64,000 nucleotides of DNA from Obscuribacter phosphatis_A (GTDB lineage Bacteria; Cyanobacteriota; Vampirovibrionia; Obscuribacterales; Obscuribacteraceae), in NCBI GenBank assembly GCA_017303615.1, contig JAFLCK010000008.1, forward strand, positions 1 to 64,000, in the 5' to 3' direction. Under the pieces are notes generated by a model. The model ran no database searches, was not told where the DNA came from, and saw only the letters and a list, made by a program, of their open reading frames with translations. Each line of letters opens with the position of its first letter. Position 1 is the stretch's first letter. Shown one piece after another: positions 25,813 through 34,167 of the stretch. The position numbers were made by a program, and so were the translations under genes.

Positions 25813-27417
25813 ATGCCGACAGTTCTAGCCAGTGTTTTCGAGAAAAGTGGTTTGGTGGATTTACTTGGCAGGCTAAGAGCTGCCGCCGAGCAAAAGGGTG
25901 AAGCTCTGAAAGTAATCGCCACCGGTTCGACCTGCGGTTATCTCATAGAGAATGGTTTTGATTGTGTGAAAGTAGAAGAGATGACCGGCTTCCCTGAGAT
26001 TCTCGATGGTCGGGTCAAGACCCTTCATCCACGTGTCTTTGCTGGAGTCTTGTCGCGCAACAGCGAGAAAGACCGCGCCACTCTTAAGGAACACGGCATT
26101 AGTGAAATTGATGTGGTTATCGTCAATCTCTATCCATTTGAAGAGAAGATGAAGCTTGATTTGACTCTGGAGCAATTGATCGAGTTTATAGATATTGGCG
26201 GACCCAGTTTGCTTAGAGCCGGCAGCAAAAATTATGATCGGGTGGCAGTGCTTTCATCCCCGTCGCAGTATGAAGACTTTGCCCGGGCTTACCAAGCCGG
26301 TGCTGTGGACAAGGCTTATAGGCTGAAGCTGGCTGCTCAGGTTTTTGCTCAGACCAGTCGTTATGACTCATTGATTGAGGGGGTGCTCAGCCGCGCTTCA
26401 GGTACCGGGCAGGCAGAGGGGAGCGAAAGTCATTTCCCCGAAGCCGCCAGTCTCAGTCTCAAGCAGGTCTCTACTTTGCGCTATGGTGAAAATCCGCATC
26501 AAGCAGCCGCCTGGTATCAGCCTCCGGCTATCTCGGGTCTCAAGCACGATGTTTCTTTCCCGCCTTTCGAAAAACTAGCCGGCAAAGAGCTTTCGGCAAA
26601 TAATATTCTCGATTGTTATGCCTTGGTGCGCATCTTGAAAGACATTCGCCCGGCTATCTCTGGGGAAGTGGCGTGTATCATCAAGCACAATAATCCCTGT
26701 GGTGTAGCTATCGGCAAGAATGCAGAGGAAGCCTTCGACCGCGCCTATGCTACAGATCCTCTTTCGGCATTTGGTGGCATATATGGTTTCTCTCAGAAAG
26801 TAGAAGAAGCCCTCGCCAAGAAAATTGTGCAAGGCTTTGTCGAAATAGTTGCGGCGCCTGATTTTTCGCCTGAAGCCTTGAAAGTTTTTGAAAGCAAGAA
26901 GAATATGCGGGTGCTCAAGTTGAAACCTTCCCTATTGGGTGGGGCTGTTGCCGGCGCCATTCGCATAAAAGATATGGGCGACTTTGGTCTCATTTTAGAG
27001 AAAGATGTTGAAAAGCCGGTTTCGGTTTCTGAATTTGAAACCGCCTGTGGTGTCAAACAAACTGTTATTGAGCATAAGGACGACCTTGCCTTTGCCTGGA
27101 ATGTGGTCAAACATCTCACTTCTAATGCCATAGTCGTGGTCAAAGACGGCAATGCTGTCGGCTTTGGCATCGGGCAAACCAGCCGAGTGGCATCGGTCAA
27201 GCTGGCTCTCGCTCAAGCTGGTGAAGCGGCTAAGGGGGCTATTCTTGCCAGTGATGCTTTCTTCCCTAATGTGGACAGTATTGAAGAAGCCTCAGCTGCC
27301 GGTATCAAAGTTATTGTGCAGCCCGGCGGTAGCATCAAAGATAAAGATGTAATCGCTAAGGCCGAAGAATTGGGCATGACCATGCTTCTCACCGGGCAGC
27401 GCTGCTTTAGGCACTAA
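25813..27417 (+). CDS. purH: Bifunctional AICAR formyltransferase / IMP cyclohydrolase
   Basis: A 534-residue enzyme performing the last two steps to IMP. The cyclohydrolase domain (about 1-200) shows GRVKTLHPRVFAGVL and IDIGGPSLLRAGSKN. The formyltransferase domain has LRYGENPHQAAAWY, ACIIKHNNPCGVAIG and TDPLSAFGGIYGF. The catalytic Lys-His pair in IKHNNPCG is intact. It lies 9 bases after purM with GGAGGAG before the ATG. Confidence 0.96.
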   Translation: MPTVLASVFEKSGLVDLLGRLRAAAEQKGEALKVIATGSTCGYLIENGFDCVKVEEMTGFPEILDGRVKTLHPRVFAGVLSRNSEKDRATLKEHGISEIDVVIVNLYPFEEKMKLDLTLEQLIEFIDIGGPSLLRAGSKNYDRVAVLSSPSQYEDFARAYQAGAVDKAYRLKLAAQVFAQTSRYDSLIEGVLSRASGTGQAEGSESHFPEAASLSLKQVSTLRYGENPHQAAAWYQPPAISGLKHDVSFPPFEKLAGKELSANNILDCYALVRILKDIRPAISGEVACIIKHNNPCGVAIGKNAEEAFDRAYATDPLSAFGGIYGFSQKVEEALAKKIVQGFVEIVAAPDFSPEALKVFESKKNMRVLKLKPSLLGGAVAGAIRIKDMGDFGLILEKDVEKPVSVSEFETACGVKQTVIEHKDDLAFAWNVVKHLTSNAIVVVKDGNAVGFGIGQTSRVASVKLALAQAGEAAKGAILASDAFFPNVDSIEEASAAGIKVIVQPGGSIKDKDVIAKAEELGMTMLLTGQRCFRH

Positions 27418-27481
27418 TTATTTTTGGCACTGATTTTATAGGCAGTAACAGATTGGCAGCAGCAGGAGAAATCTAAGAGAT

Positions 27482-28018
27482 ATGAAAGGTGAGAAGGCGG
27501 TAGCCCCGCCCCTAGTGGGCTTGGTCATGGGTAGCCAGTCGGACTATAAGGTGCTTGTTCATGCCAGAGAGATTTTGGTGCGGGCAGAAGTGCCGCATGA
27601 GACGCGGGTGGTGAGCGCCCATCGCACCCCCGAGCTTATGTTCGAATATGGCAAGAGCGCTGCCGAGCGCGGTCTCAAGGTGCTTATCGCCGGAGCGGGC
27701 GGGGCGGCCCACTTGCCCGGTATGTTGGCCAGTCTGACTGCCTTGCCGGTTTTGGGTGTGCCCGTGCCCGGCAGTAATCTATCTGGTCTCGATAGTCTGC
27801 TTTCAATTGTGCAGATGCCTGGCGGAGTGCCGACTGCTACTTTTGCTGTGGGCAATGCCGGTGCCGTCAATGCTGCTCTTTTTGCCATAAAGATACTTGC
27901 TCTAGACGACAAAAAGCTTGCCGCCTTCCTTGCCACAGAAAGACAGCGCCGGGCTGATGAAGCGATTGCTTCTTCCAGTCAGTTGCTTGATTATGAAAGC
28001 GGAAAGCCGGTTTTATGA
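27482..28018 (+). CDS. purE: N5-CAIR mutase (class I PurE)
   Basis: A 178-residue enzyme converting N5-CAIR to CAIR. The motifs LVMGSQSDYKVL, VVSAHRTPELM and IAGAGGAAHLPGMLASLT, then PVLGVPV, form the CAIR-binding site. Pairing with PurK marks it as the class I mutase rather than the direct AIR carboxylase. It overlaps purK by 4 bases (ATGA). Confidence 0.96.
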   Translation: MKGEKAVAPPLVGLVMGSQSDYKVLVHAREILVRAEVPHETRVVSAHRTPELMFEYGKSAAERGLKVLIAGAGGAAHLPGMLASLTALPVLGVPVPGSNLSGLDSLLSIVQMPGGVPTATFAVGNAGAVNAALFAIKILALDDKKLAAFLATERQRRADEAIASSSQLLDYESGKPVL

Positions 28019-29181
28019 GAGAGCCTGGATATAAGAATCTTGTCGGTATTTTGGGCGGCGGGCAACTCGGTCTTTTCTTAGCTCAAAGCTTGGCTCGGCT
28101 CGGTGCCCATACTGCAGTTTTTGATCCCGATAGCCAGGCACCGGCTCTGCGGCACACCGCCAAGCCTTTTTCGGCACCATTTAGTGACCATAAGCGGCTG
28201 CTTGAATTTGCCGAACAGGCTCAGGTAATTACTTATGAATTTGAGCACTTGCCGGTAAATTATCTCGCCGGGCTGGGCGAGCAGGTGGCAAAAATTCGCC
28301 CTTCACTGCGGGTGCTTGAGGTCTCTCAAGACCGGCTTATAGAAAAGAATTTTCTCAAGGACATGGGCTTTCCCGTGGTGCCCTTCCTCGAATTGAAAGA
28401 GGGAGCTGATCTCGACAAGCTGCTTGCTTTCCCCTTGCCCATTTTGGTCAAGACAGTGCGCGGCGGCTATGACGGCAAGGGACAGACTAGACTGAACACA
28501 ACGGAGCAACTGGAGAGTTTTCTGCCCCGGCTCAAAGAGAAGCTCAGTGCCGGGGAGGTGCTTGTCGCCGAGCAAGTGGTTGAGCTTCACTGTGAATTGA
28601 GTTGTATCGTCGGTCGCAAGGCGAATAATTGCTATCTTATGCCTGTCTTTGAAAATGTGCATAAAGATTCGATTTTAGATACGACCGTTTTTCCGGCTCA
28701 AATTTCAGAAGCGCTCAGGTCTGAGGTCGAAGAGTTGAGTCGGGCCATTGCCACCGCCCTTGATGTGCAGGGGTTGCTTACAGTGGAGTATTTCGTAGTC
28801 AAAGAAGCCTCGGGGCTCAAGGTCTATGTCAATGAATTGGCACCACGTCCGCATAATTCAGGACATCTGTCTATGCAGGCTTTCAATATTAGTCAGTTCG
28901 ATCTTTTGGCACGTCTCTTGCTTGACCTGCCGGTGGGCAAAATCGAGCCTCTCTCGAATGCCTGCTTTGCCATGGCAAATATTTTGGGCGATTGTTATCA
29001 TGATAAGCAATTGCATTGGCAAGCCCTTGCTGAGGCTGAGGGTCTTGTCGAGATCTTGCTCTACGGTAAAGAGGAGCCTCGTCCGGCTAGAAAAATGGGA
29101 CATTTGGTCACTACCGGTGCCACTGTTGAACAGGCTCTCTCTAGAGCCCGAGCCCTTCGTCTCGCTTTGAGCGTCCATTAG
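28015..29181 (+). CDS. purK: N5-carboxyaminoimidazole ribonucleotide synthase
   Basis: A 388-residue ATP-grasp enzyme that carboxylates AIR with bicarbonate. VGILGGGQLGLFLAQSLARLG is the N-terminal fold signature. VKTVRGGYDGKGQ is the ATP lysine loop, and VNELAPRPHNSGHLSMQAF is the PurK-specific metal-binding segment. It is the last biosynthetic gene of the operon. No purB is present in the window. Confidence 0.95.
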   Translation: MREPGYKNLVGILGGGQLGLFLAQSLARLGAHTAVFDPDSQAPALRHTAKPFSAPFSDHKRLLEFAEQAQVITYEFEHLPVNYLAGLGEQVAKIRPSLRVLEVSQDRLIEKNFLKDMGFPVVPFLELKEGADLDKLLAFPLPILVKTVRGGYDGKGQTRLNTTEQLESFLPRLKEKLSAGEVLVAEQVVELHCELSCIVGRKANNCYLMPVFENVHKDSILDTTVFPAQISEALRSEVEELSRAIATALDVQGLLTVEYFVVKEASGLKVYVNELAPRPHNSGHLSMQAFNISQFDLLARLLLDLPVGKIEPLSNACFAMANILGDCYHDKQLHWQALAEAEGLVEILLYGKEEPRPARKMGHLVTTGATVEQALSRARALRLALSVH

Positions 29182-29208
29182 TCTGATTGATATAAGGAAA
29201 AGAGAACA

Positions 29209-30159
29209 ATGAAAAGTAAAGCGGGCTTGTTCATTCTCTCTGCTCTGTACTGTTTTTTGGGGCTGTTTTATTTTTGCTTTTTTTCAGGCAACTCTGTATC
29301 TGCCCAAGAGCCCGGCAGCAAGAAAGGCTTGACGGCGGCATTGCAAAGTCTATCTGCCACTTTGATGCCCGGCTGTCCCTTGCCGGTCTATACCTTCAAC
29401 TATAAGTCTTGCCGGGCGGCTTTGGTGCTTGTCGATGCCTCTCGGTATCGGGTACAGCCCTTTTTAACAGGCAAGACCTCGACTACAGCCGAACAAGTGC
29501 AGAGAAGCGGTGCTTTGGCTGGTATCAATGGTGGTTACTTTAATCTTTCGGACGGTGAGTCGGCCAGTTTCCTTGTGCGCAGCGCCAAACTAGAACTTGA
29601 CCCGCGCCTCAATAAGGCGCTGACTGAGAATGATAAACTGAAGGACTTTTTGCCTGCTATTTTCAACCGCAGCGAGTTGAGAATTTTGCAGGGAATGGGC
29701 GGCACAATCGACTATGAAATCTGCGAGCATTCGGCACCGGTTGCCGGCGGTTTCAAGCTGCTCGATTCAATACAGGGCGGACCGCTTCTTTTGCCGACCT
29801 TGACGGCGCTTCCAGAAGCCTTTCTGCGCACCGCCAAAGATGGTTCGACTGTTGATGCCATAGGTGTGAAAAGACCGGCGGCCCGCACCGCTTTCGCCAT
29901 AATTGGGCAAGGCCCGGATAAAAGACTTATCTTGCTTGCTATTGCCGGGCGCGGACAAGATGAGTTCAGCAGCGGGCTGACACTGGAAGAATTAGCCGAG
30001 CTACTGCGCACACTTGGCGCAAAGCGGGCATTGAACTTTGATGGTGGAACCTCCACAACTATGGTTGTAAAAGCCGGCTCTAAGCTGAAGACACTCGTCG
30101 GGAAGGAACCTCAGACCAGGGTCAAGTCGACTTTGCTTGTTCTTCCTAAGAGAAACTAA
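29209..30159 (+). CDS. Secreted phosphodiester glycosidase (NAGPA) domain protein
   Basis: A 316-residue protein with a signal peptide (LFILSALYCFLGLFYFCFFSG, cleavage near SVSAQ). The NAGPA-type domain is marked by GINGGYFNLSDG early, then SIQGGPLLL, RTAFAIIGQG and LNFDGGTSTTMVVKAG near the end. Family members cleave sugar phosphodiesters or process exopolysaccharide, usually in the periplasm. It lies 27 bases after purK with AAGGAAA upstream. It is therefore probably co-transcribed with the purine genes, though it has no obvious role in purine synthesis. Confidence 0.85.
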   Translation: MKSKAGLFILSALYCFLGLFYFCFFSGNSVSAQEPGSKKGLTAALQSLSATLMPGCPLPVYTFNYKSCRAALVLVDASRYRVQPFLTGKTSTTAEQVQRSGALAGINGGYFNLSDGESASFLVRSAKLELDPRLNKALTENDKLKDFLPAIFNRSELRILQGMGGTIDYEICEHSAPVAGGFKLLDSIQGGPLLLPTLTALPEAFLRTAKDGSTVDAIGVKRPAARTAFAIIGQGPDKRLILLAIAGRGQDEFSSGLTLEELAELLRTLGAKRALNFDGGTSTTMVVKAGSKLKTLVGKEPQTRVKSTLLVLPKRN

Positions 30160-30195
30160 CTTGGTGAAATGAGAATTCTTCAATGGCTAGCTTTA

Positions 30196-30224
30196 AGCGC
30201 GCATAATTTCGCGCTGGCTATTTT
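30196..30224 (+). terminator. Probable terminator of the purine operon
   Basis: Stem AGCGCG (30196-30201) / CGCGCT (30210-30215) with an 8-base AT-rich loop, followed by GGCTA and TTTT. It is shorter than the other terminators in the window. Confidence 0.5.
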
Positions 30225-30240
30225 GAGTATATATACAAAC

Positions 30241-30304
30241 GAGAACGGTCCTCCTGTCACTCGAACGAACTGCACCAAGTCGTTCGATTAGGAGAACCGC
30301 TCTC
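30241..30304. repeat. 64-base imperfect inverted repeat / hairpin of unknown nature
   Basis: Arms pair as GAG/CTC, CGGT/ACCG, CTCCT/AGGAG, TCGAACG/CGTTCGA and ACT/AGT around a 6-base loop. A one-base mismatch, an internal loop and a single-A bulge interrupt it. About 22 pairs in total. No T-run follows, so it is not a terminator. A TATATATAC run precedes it. Confidence 0.7.
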
Positions 30305-30894
30305 TACCCCAAAGTCGCCACAGTTGTATTCTTTAGTAAGCCACTATAGTAAGCAACTATGACTCGCGCGGTTCGGAGTCCACTTCTCTTCTGCCGCACT
30401 ACAGTTAGTATCATAAGTGAAGATCTTCCTTGACAATAGAGTTTTTGCTTAAGGAGATAATTAGATCTGATTAGAGTTTAGACGGCACTGCCTGTGGTGG
30501 TTGCTCTCAAAACTGGCTCTGAGAGCTGCTCTCGTGCTGTGTCTTAACCCTACCTTTACCATTGAGAATTGAATGAAATTCCTACTAGATTTCTACGTGC
30601 TGCATTCGGCTCACCATCATGGTTTTGAAGATATATCTTTTCTATGTTGCCTGTAGATTTGTGAACAGGGGCTGATTGCGATTACTTCATTAAGTCTGAA
30701 AAGCTATGTGTTGTAATGCTTATCAGTATTGTTGCGAAATATTTGTCACTGTTACTTTTGTATAGCAAAACTGCTTTATAACCAAATTGGTTGATATGTT
30801 GAATGCGGCATGGTAGGCGGCATCTGTTAGGTTATCGCCGCTATGCGCACCACAGGCAATGGCAGCATCGGGTGCGAATATATAGCCCATTGTG

Positions 30895-30906
30895 TTTGTA
30901 TATAAT
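30895..30906 (+). promoter_or_regulatory. -10 element of the MFS transporter gene
   Basis: TATAAT at 30901-30906, 52 bases before the TTG start at 30958. The -35 region is poor. Its position inside the possible longer reading frame (GTG 30892) argues for the TTG start. Confidence 0.45.
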
Positions 30907-30957
30907 CAATCCCGGGAACGTATCTATATAGATGCGAGAAGGCGGATTAGGAGAAGC

Positions 30958-32217
30958 TTGGCAGAGTCCCCAGATAAAGAATTGGATCCGTATAGCGCCA
31001 TAGCTATGCCGTCTTTTCGGTTGTTCTTGGCGGCGCGTCTCTTTGTAACGCTTTCCATACAGATTCAGGGAATTTGCGTCGGTTGGCAGATCTATGAGCT
31101 GACCAAGAATCCCCTCATGTTGGGCTTTATCGGATTGGCGGAAGCCCTGCCCGCTATCGGTGTCTCTCTCTATGCCGGCCATGTGGCCGATATATCCAAC
31201 CGTCGCCGACTGGCAATTTATTCCAGTTTAGGTTTGTTTTTCGGTTTGCTTTTCCTTACTCTCGCCAATTTCTATCTGAAAGATAGAAGTCTGCTTTATT
31301 GCATCTTTTCGGCGATTGTCATGACCGGTCTGGCTCGGGGTTTCTATGGTCCAGCCGTTTTTGGGCTCCTTTCCGATATAGTCCCAAGAGATAGGCTAAG
31401 CAACGCCGCCGCCTGGAATAGTGCCTTCTGGCAAGCCTCAGCTACCTTAGGACCGATTTTGGGAGGCTTCCTTTATAACCTCTTGGGCGCCACCGGCACC
31501 TATGCTCTTTCCAGCTTTCTTATCGCCCTATCATTAGTTTGCTTTATTCTTCTCAAATGCCGCTCGGTGATTGTGGCTAGTTCTCAGGGGGTGCTGGCCA
31601 ATATCAAGGAGGGACTGGCCTTTGTCTTCAATAGCCAAATCATATTGGCGGCCATGGCTCTAGACTTGTTCGCCGTGCTCTTCGGCGGTGCTGTGGCCTT
31701 ATTGCCTGTCTTTAGTGCCGAGATATTTCACATGGGTCCGCAAGCCCTTGGTTTTCTGCGAGCCGCACCGCCGGTAGGGGCACTGATCACCGCCTCCTAT
31801 TTGACTCATTCGCCTATACAGGCTCATGCTGGGCGCATACTTCTCACCGCGGTAGCCGGTTATGGTTTGTGCATGATCGCCTTTGGCTTTTCCGGCAATT
31901 ACTATTTGTCATTGTCGCTCTTGCTTTTGAGCGGTATGTTGGACGGAGTCAGCGTTTATATTCGGGGGTTGATTTACCAATTGTCGACCCCTGATGAACT
32001 GAAAGGGCGTGTTTCTTCGGTGAATAATATCTTTATTGGTTCTTCCAATGAAATAGGCGAGTTTGAGTCGGGGGTGACGGCTAAACTAATGGGGCTGATA
32101 CCATCGGTGGTGTTTGGTGGCAGTATGACATTGCTGGTCGTCTTAATTACAGCTTTGAAGGCGCCGGATTTGAGGCGCCTCGATATGAGAGAACTGTATA
32201 CTCTCAAAACCAAATAG
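30958..32217 (+). CDS. Major facilitator superfamily transporter (EntS-like)
   Basis: A 419-residue membrane protein with about 12 helices. The start TTG at 30958 has AGGAG at 30949-30953; a GTG at 30892 would add 22 charged residues and overlap the promoter. The first loop GWQIYELTKNPLMLGFIGL, then AGHVADISNRRRL (the MFS loop 2-3 motif), and GPAVFGLLSDIVPRDRLSNA with NSAFWQASATLGPILGG place it in the EntS/drug-export subgroup. RSS-type end SSVNNIFIGSSNEIGEFESG is also typical of this group. Substrate unknown. Confidence 0.85.
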   Translation: MAESPDKELDPYSAIAMPSFRLFLAARLFVTLSIQIQGICVGWQIYELTKNPLMLGFIGLAEALPAIGVSLYAGHVADISNRRRLAIYSSLGLFFGLLFLTLANFYLKDRSLLYCIFSAIVMTGLARGFYGPAVFGLLSDIVPRDRLSNAAAWNSAFWQASATLGPILGGFLYNLLGATGTYALSSFLIALSLVCFILLKCRSVIVASSQGVLANIKEGLAFVFNSQIILAAMALDLFAVLFGGAVALLPVFSAEIFHMGPQALGFLRAAPPVGALITASYLTHSPIQAHAGRILLTAVAGYGLCMIAFGFSGNYYLSLSLLLLSGMLDGVSVYIRGLIYQLSTPDELKGRVSSVNNIFIGSSNEIGEFESGVTAKLMGLIPSVVFGGSMTLLVVLITALKAPDLRRLDMRELYTLKTK

Positions 32218-32230
32218 CCGACCTCGGGCT

Positions 32231-33091
32231 TTAGCGCATAATTTCGAAGACTTCGGCGTCATTGGCTGTTTGCCCGGCCAGGTCTCTAATATTCTTGGCT
32301 TTTTTCAGTCCGGGCGGAACCTCGAAAAAGTCCGCTCTTACCTTGCGGTCCAGGACCTTGAGTAAGTTTACTTCTTCTTTGGGGGTGCCACCAAAATTGG
32401 TGGCGGTTAGTTGTAGCGGCAGCCCGTCTATTTGCGGCGTGCCGAGATAGCGGCATACTGCTGCCGTCACTTCTTTGGGGAACTGTCCTTTGGCTATGGT
32501 CCAGAGTTTGCCTTCCTTAAGCAGGAGCATCTGCCAGGTGCGGGCATCTTTGCCAACTTTCTGTTGTTCTCTTGCCTTTAGGCTATAGAGCTTACAGGGA
32601 GTGTTCATCAAGGTAGTATCAATGGCGGTGCCGGGCACTAGGGTTTGTGGATCGCTTGGCCTAAAAGTGGCGATTGTTTTTGCATCTTCCGGCATCCATT
32701 TGGCGGCACTGGTTTCGTAGTATAGTCCGGCGCTGGGGCTATACATCTGTGCTTTCCATTGCGGCGCTTTGAAGAGCAACGTTATGCCTTTATCGATATT
32801 CTCTAGTTTGACTTTGTCTTTCTCAAAACTGATTTCGGCTAGACCTTGCACCCAAGTGCGCAGTCTGTATATCTTTATGGTTTTGCCTAGCTCGTTCTTT
32901 CTTTTGTCTGTTAGCTTGGCGTCAATTTTCGCGGTGGCGTGAGAATCTTTATTTGGCGACGCTATCGCCTCTGTAAAGCCTAAGCAATTGCCCAACAAAA
33001 GAAAAAGACAGATTGCATAGGGAAGCGAATCTGCCTTTTCCTTTTGATTCTTGAGCTCTTTCTGTTCTGAATTAGATTTGCAATTGAGCAA
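32231..33091 (-). CDS. Hypothetical secreted protein
   Basis: A 286-residue protein. A hydrophobic stretch LPYAICLFLLLGNCLGFTEA near 23-42 looks like a signal peptide. The mature part is mostly beta-prone with a final segment FFEVPPGLKKAKN, a type of ending seen in lipoprotein-like domains that handle lipids, but this is only a resemblance. It ends 13 bases from the oppositely oriented MFS gene and starts 25 bases past atpC, so it follows the atp cluster on the same strand. I do not recognise the family. Confidence 0.65.
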   Translation of the reverse strand: MLNCKSNSEQKELKNQKEKADSLPYAICLFLLLGNCLGFTEAIASPNKDSHATAKIDAKLTDKRKNELGKTIKIYRLRTWVQGLAEISFEKDKVKLENIDKGITLLFKAPQWKAQMYSPSAGLYYETSAAKWMPEDAKTIATFRPSDPQTLVPGTAIDTTLMNTPCKLYSLKAREQQKVGKDARTWQMLLLKEGKLWTIAKGQFPKEVTAAVCRYLGTPQIDGLPLQLTATNFGGTPKEEVNLLKVLDRKVRADFFEVPPGLKKAKNIRDLAGQTANDAEVFEIMR

Positions 33092-33116
33092 TTTGAATCT
33101 TCATTTACCTTTTGTC

Positions 33117-33545
33117 TTAGCGATTGACTTTCTTGCGCAATTTACCGAGTTCGGCTGCTTTCAGGCGGGCCATCGCTCTAGAGAGAGCCAGTTCGCTGAC
33201 ATAAACATCCATTTTGTCGGTGCGTTGGGTTTTCTCGGCTTCTGCTCTTTCTTTGGCTTGCTTGGCTCTGGCTTCGTCGATTTCTACATCCATTTCAGCC
33301 ACATCAGACATGACTGTTACTTCGGTCAAGCCGACTTCCATGATGCCGCCGATGATGGCAGCTATTTCTTCTTCGCCTTTGACTTTGAACTTCATGATGT
33401 CGATGGCGAGGGTGGTGACTAGGGGCTGGTGCCCCGGCAAAATAGTCAATTCGCCGTCTTTTGAAACAGCGGTAACTTGCTCTACCGGCTGATCGTAGAC
33501 AATTCTTTCGGGGGTGATAATTTTGAGATTGATAGTGCTGGCCAT
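33117..33545 (-). CDS. atpC: F1 ATP synthase epsilon subunit
   Basis: A 142-residue subunit of the F1 rotor stalk. The N-terminus INLKIITPERIVYDQPVEQV, then GELTILPGHQPLVTTL, is the beta-sandwich domain. The C-terminal helical hairpin (EARAKQAKERAEAEK, then ALSRAMARLKAAELGKLRKK) can inhibit ATP hydrolysis. It lies 10 bases after the ClpP-like gene, which separates it from atpD. The other F1Fo subunits are not in the window. Confidence 0.95.
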   Translation of the reverse strand: MASTINLKIITPERIVYDQPVEQVTAVSKDGELTILPGHQPLVTTLAIDIMKFKVKGEEEIAAIIGGIMEVGLTEVTVMSDVAEMDVEIDEARAKQAKERAEAEKTQRTDKMDVYVSELALSRAMARLKAAELGKLRKKVNR

Positions 33546-33555
33546 TTCTTAAATC

Positions 33556-34167
33556 CTATTTTTTCTCTCTCGGTTTCTTGACCTGTTTTGCAGCCCCCGA
33601 GCCTTTATGCACGATTAGCTCATCAATCAGGTTATATTCAAGGGCTTCACTGGCGGAAAGATAGAAATCGCGTTCTATATCTTTGCGCAATCTATCTTTG
33701 GACTGACCGGTGGAACGGTGCAGTAGTTCTATCTGGGCGTCGCGAAAACGTCTGCCCTGCACTGCCTGGATCTCTAAATTAGTGATGTCGCCTTCTGCTT
33801 CCCAGAGAGTCTGGTGAAACATCAAGGTGGCAAACTCATAAGACGATCTTTTGCCCGTTCCGGAAGCAAGAATTTCACACGCGCCGGAAAGCGCATGCCC
33901 AAGACAAATTGTATTTACCGGGGCGCTGATCTGATGCATTGCTGCAATGATGCAATCGGCGTTATAGCCGTTGCCGCCCGATGAATTGATATACAAATTG
34001 ATTGGAGTCTTAGGGCAGCGCTTATCGAGCTTGTAAAGCTTTTTGACCACAGGCAGGGCAACTTCGTTCTCTAGTCTGCCAAAGACATAGACATCGCGGT
34101 TGCCCGGCCCGGTTTCAACAGGCTTTTCACCGGCTTCGACTTTTTCCGTCTGGTGTTTTTTCTTCAT
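33556..34167 (-). CDS. ClpP-like serine protease encoded between atpD and atpC
   Basis: A 203-residue member of the ClpP family. The catalytic triad can be placed: S94 in GHALSGAC, H118 in LMFHQT, D167 in DIERDFYLSASEALEYNLID. The oxyanion segment INSSGGNGY has SSGG where ClpP has SPGG. The nucleophile context is ALSGA rather than AASMG. The N-terminus is basic and polar, and lacks the usual ClpP axial-loop sequence, so docking to ClpX or ClpC may be altered. Its start codon overlaps the atpD stop by one base (TAATG), and it precedes atpC by 10 bases. It must therefore be made from the same message. Function unknown; quality control of the ATP synthase is one idea. Confidence 0.85.
   Translation of the reverse strand: MKKKHQTEKVEAGEKPVETGPGNRDVYVFGRLENEVALPVVKKLYKLDKRCPKTPINLYINSSGGNGYNADCIIAAMHQISAPVNTICLGHALSGACEILASGTGKRSSYEFATLMFHQTLWEAEGDITNLEIQAVQGRRFRDAQIELLHRSTGQSKDRLRKDIERDFYLSASEALEYNLIDELIVHKGSGAAKQVKKPREKK

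Larger units (their letters stand above)
30160..30957. other. Long non-coding stretch (about 800 bases) rich in hairpins
   Basis: No supported gene. It holds a probable terminator (30196-30224), a large imperfect hairpin (30241-30304) and two tandem 13-base repeats (30334-30359). A TTGACA at 30430 with a GATAAT 20 bases on is followed by a 7-bp hairpin GCTCTCA/TGAGAGC (30503-30526). A 27-codon frame starting ATG at 30573 has only a weak ribosome site. The promoter of the transporter gene lies at the end. The density of structure suggests a small RNA or a decayed element. Confidence 0.5.

Noticed and set aside
30241..30304. Hairpin considered as an integron attC site
   Set aside because: The GAAC/GTTC core is similar but no integrase or gene cassettes are near and the outer arms do not match the attC consensus.
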